Assembly: GCA_964057225.1 (NCBI GenBank)
Contig: OZ059898.1
Location: 17,957,267-18,021,266 of the forward strand
Reading direction: 5' to 3'
Origin: Auanema rhodensis
Lineage: Eukaryota > Nematoda > Chromadorea > Rhabditida > Rhabditidae
DNA length: 64,000 bases
This document shows, in pieces, positions 63,549 through 64,000 of the stretch (the stretch's first letter is position 1; every line of letters begins with the position of its first letter). The position numbers and the translations under genes are program-made. The notes beneath the pieces are model-generated. The model did not search any database. It was not told the DNA's origin and saw only the letters and a list, made by a program, of their open reading frames with translations.

Positions 63549-64000
63549 ATGCTAATTAAGTGTACACATGATGTGCACTCGGTATGTAACTCGCTTCACG
63601 TGAAAGATAAAGAGATGCGGTTTTCAAAATTAGATTCCGCATGTCCATATTAGTCTAAAAACAAATTTTTATTGATATTGGTGCATGGTAACCATGACTT
63701 TGAAATTTACGTGAACTTTAATTTATGCTAATTAAGTGTACACGTGATGTGCACTTGGTATGTAACTCGCTTCACGTGAAAGATAAAGAGATGCGGTTTC
63801 CAAAATTAGATTTCGCATGTCCATATTAGTCTAAAAACAAATTTTTATTGATATTGGTGCATGGTAACCATGACTTTGAAATTTACGTGAACTTCAATTT
63901 ATGCTAATTAAGTGTACACGTGATGTGCACTTGGTATGTAACTCGCTTCACGTGAAAGATAAAGAGATGCGGTTTCCAAAATTAGATTTCGCATGTCCAT
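63549..64000 (+). repeat. Right edge of the window, array continues
   Basis: A20+C32+CCGC, then C76+TCGC with CTTCAATTT, then the first 100 bases of another C76+TCGC monomer. The lattice is still exact at 63901. The array runs out of the window with no sign of an end. Confidence 0.9.

Larger units (their letters stand above)
1..64000 (+). repeat. 176-bp satellite DNA array, entire window
   Basis: The sequence is a head-to-tail array of one 176-bp monomer. The motif ATGCTAATTAAG (or its ATGCTTATTAAG variant) recurs at 13, 189, 365 and so on to 63901; 63901-13 equals 363 x 176 exactly. All copies face the same way. I see no unique sequence, no transposon and no inverted segment. Because 176 is not a multiple of 3, the reading frame shifts every monomer, and stop codons occur in each copy (for example TAG inside ATATTAGTC), so the array cannot carry a long protein frame. 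Satellites of this size and homogeneity are known from centromeres and heterochromatin of plants and animals. That this one is centromeric is inference. No named family is recognised. Confidence 0.99.
28173..64000 (+). repeat. Right subfamily of the array
   Basis: All monomers I inspected here carry G54 and hence the full TTCACGTGAA palindrome or a TTTACGTGAA/TTCATGTGAA derivative. New diagnostic changes define HOR members: A24 (first seen at 28724), A20+C32, C76, G61+G86, TT97-98 with ATCTACGAG at 157-165, and A65>G with T6. These occur in a partly fixed order, giving 4-mer and 5-mer cassettes that are combined into longer HORs. Some member types (T6; G115 with A133; G123 with G136) also occur in the left part, so this subfamily probably grew from a subset of left-type monomers. 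That direction is inference. Confidence 0.9.

Noticed and set aside
1-64000. CRISPR array
   Set aside because: Repeats are contiguous 176-bp units with no alternating unique spacers; the variable parts are point variants, not spacers.
1-64000. Prokaryotic operon, phage or plasmid content
   Set aside because: No coding frames, ribosome binding sites or terminators. The architecture is that of eukaryotic satellite DNA.
1-64000. Identification as a specific known centromere satellite (for example the Arabidopsis 178-bp, Brassica 176-bp or Rhynchospora Tyba repeat)
   Set aside because: Length is similar, but I could not match the sequence to any of these from memory. A repeat-database search would decide.
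1-64000. Array as an assembly artefact made by repeated consensus
   Set aside because: Private variants, nested duplications of different ages and chimeric monomers argue for real sequence. Exact copy numbers of the near-identical blocks still depend on the assembly.

Overview
The whole window is one uninterrupted tandem satellite DNA array. Nothing in it supports a protein gene, RNA gene, transposon, CRISPR array or unique flanking sequence. The repeat unit is a 176-bp monomer, about 33% G+C by hand count. Setting the monomer start at the ATGCTAATTAAG motif, the window holds 12 bases of a left partial copy, 363 full monomers (starts at 13 + 176k, k = 0 to 362) and 100 bases of a right partial copy. 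All copies are in direct orientation. Every start I checked, from 13 to 63901, falls on the exact 176-bp lattice, so I see no net insertion or deletion over 64 kb. Monomers differ only by base substitutions at a limited set of recurring positions.

This architecture is eukaryotic: a nucleosome-sized AT-rich monomer, head-to-tail homogeneity over tens of kilobases, higher-order repeats (HORs) and no interrupting transposon. It is typical of centromeric or pericentromeric satellite (plants and many animals have 150-180 bp centromere monomers). I do not recognise the monomer as a named family, so species and centromeric role stay open.

Layout. (1) 1-27996, left subfamily: monomers alternate between two linked haplotypes. 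One has CACATG at monomer positions 17-22 with C at position 54; the other has CACGTG with G54. This part was built by nested duplications: a 6-mer (541-2652), a 16-mer (893-6524), a 47-mer-period segmental duplication of about 8.3 kb (4413-12508 copied to 12685-20956), another 6-mer (19725-21836), a third copy of a 9-monomer block (21837-23420) and a 12-mer-period duplication (24301-27820). (2) 27997-28172, a transitional monomer. (3) 28173-64000, right subfamily: every monomer I inspected has G54, and new diagnostic changes appear (A24, C32, G61+G86, C76, TT97-98). It is built from two recurring cassettes, a 4-mer and a 5-mer chain. These are assembled into a 27/26-mer tandem HOR (34157-43484), a 10-mer (53693-57212), a 6-mer (45597-47708), a 5-mer-period repeat and several 4-mer and dimer duplications.

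There are no genes to work together. The biology readable here is the history of array expansion (in-register unequal exchange, with chimeric junction monomers that can be located to tens of bases) and the conserved internal structure of the monomer: three ACGTGA cores spaced 32-33 bp, several short palindromes and an A/T-tract region. Position numbers such as 'position 54' are within the monomer, counted from the A of ATGCTAATTAAG.
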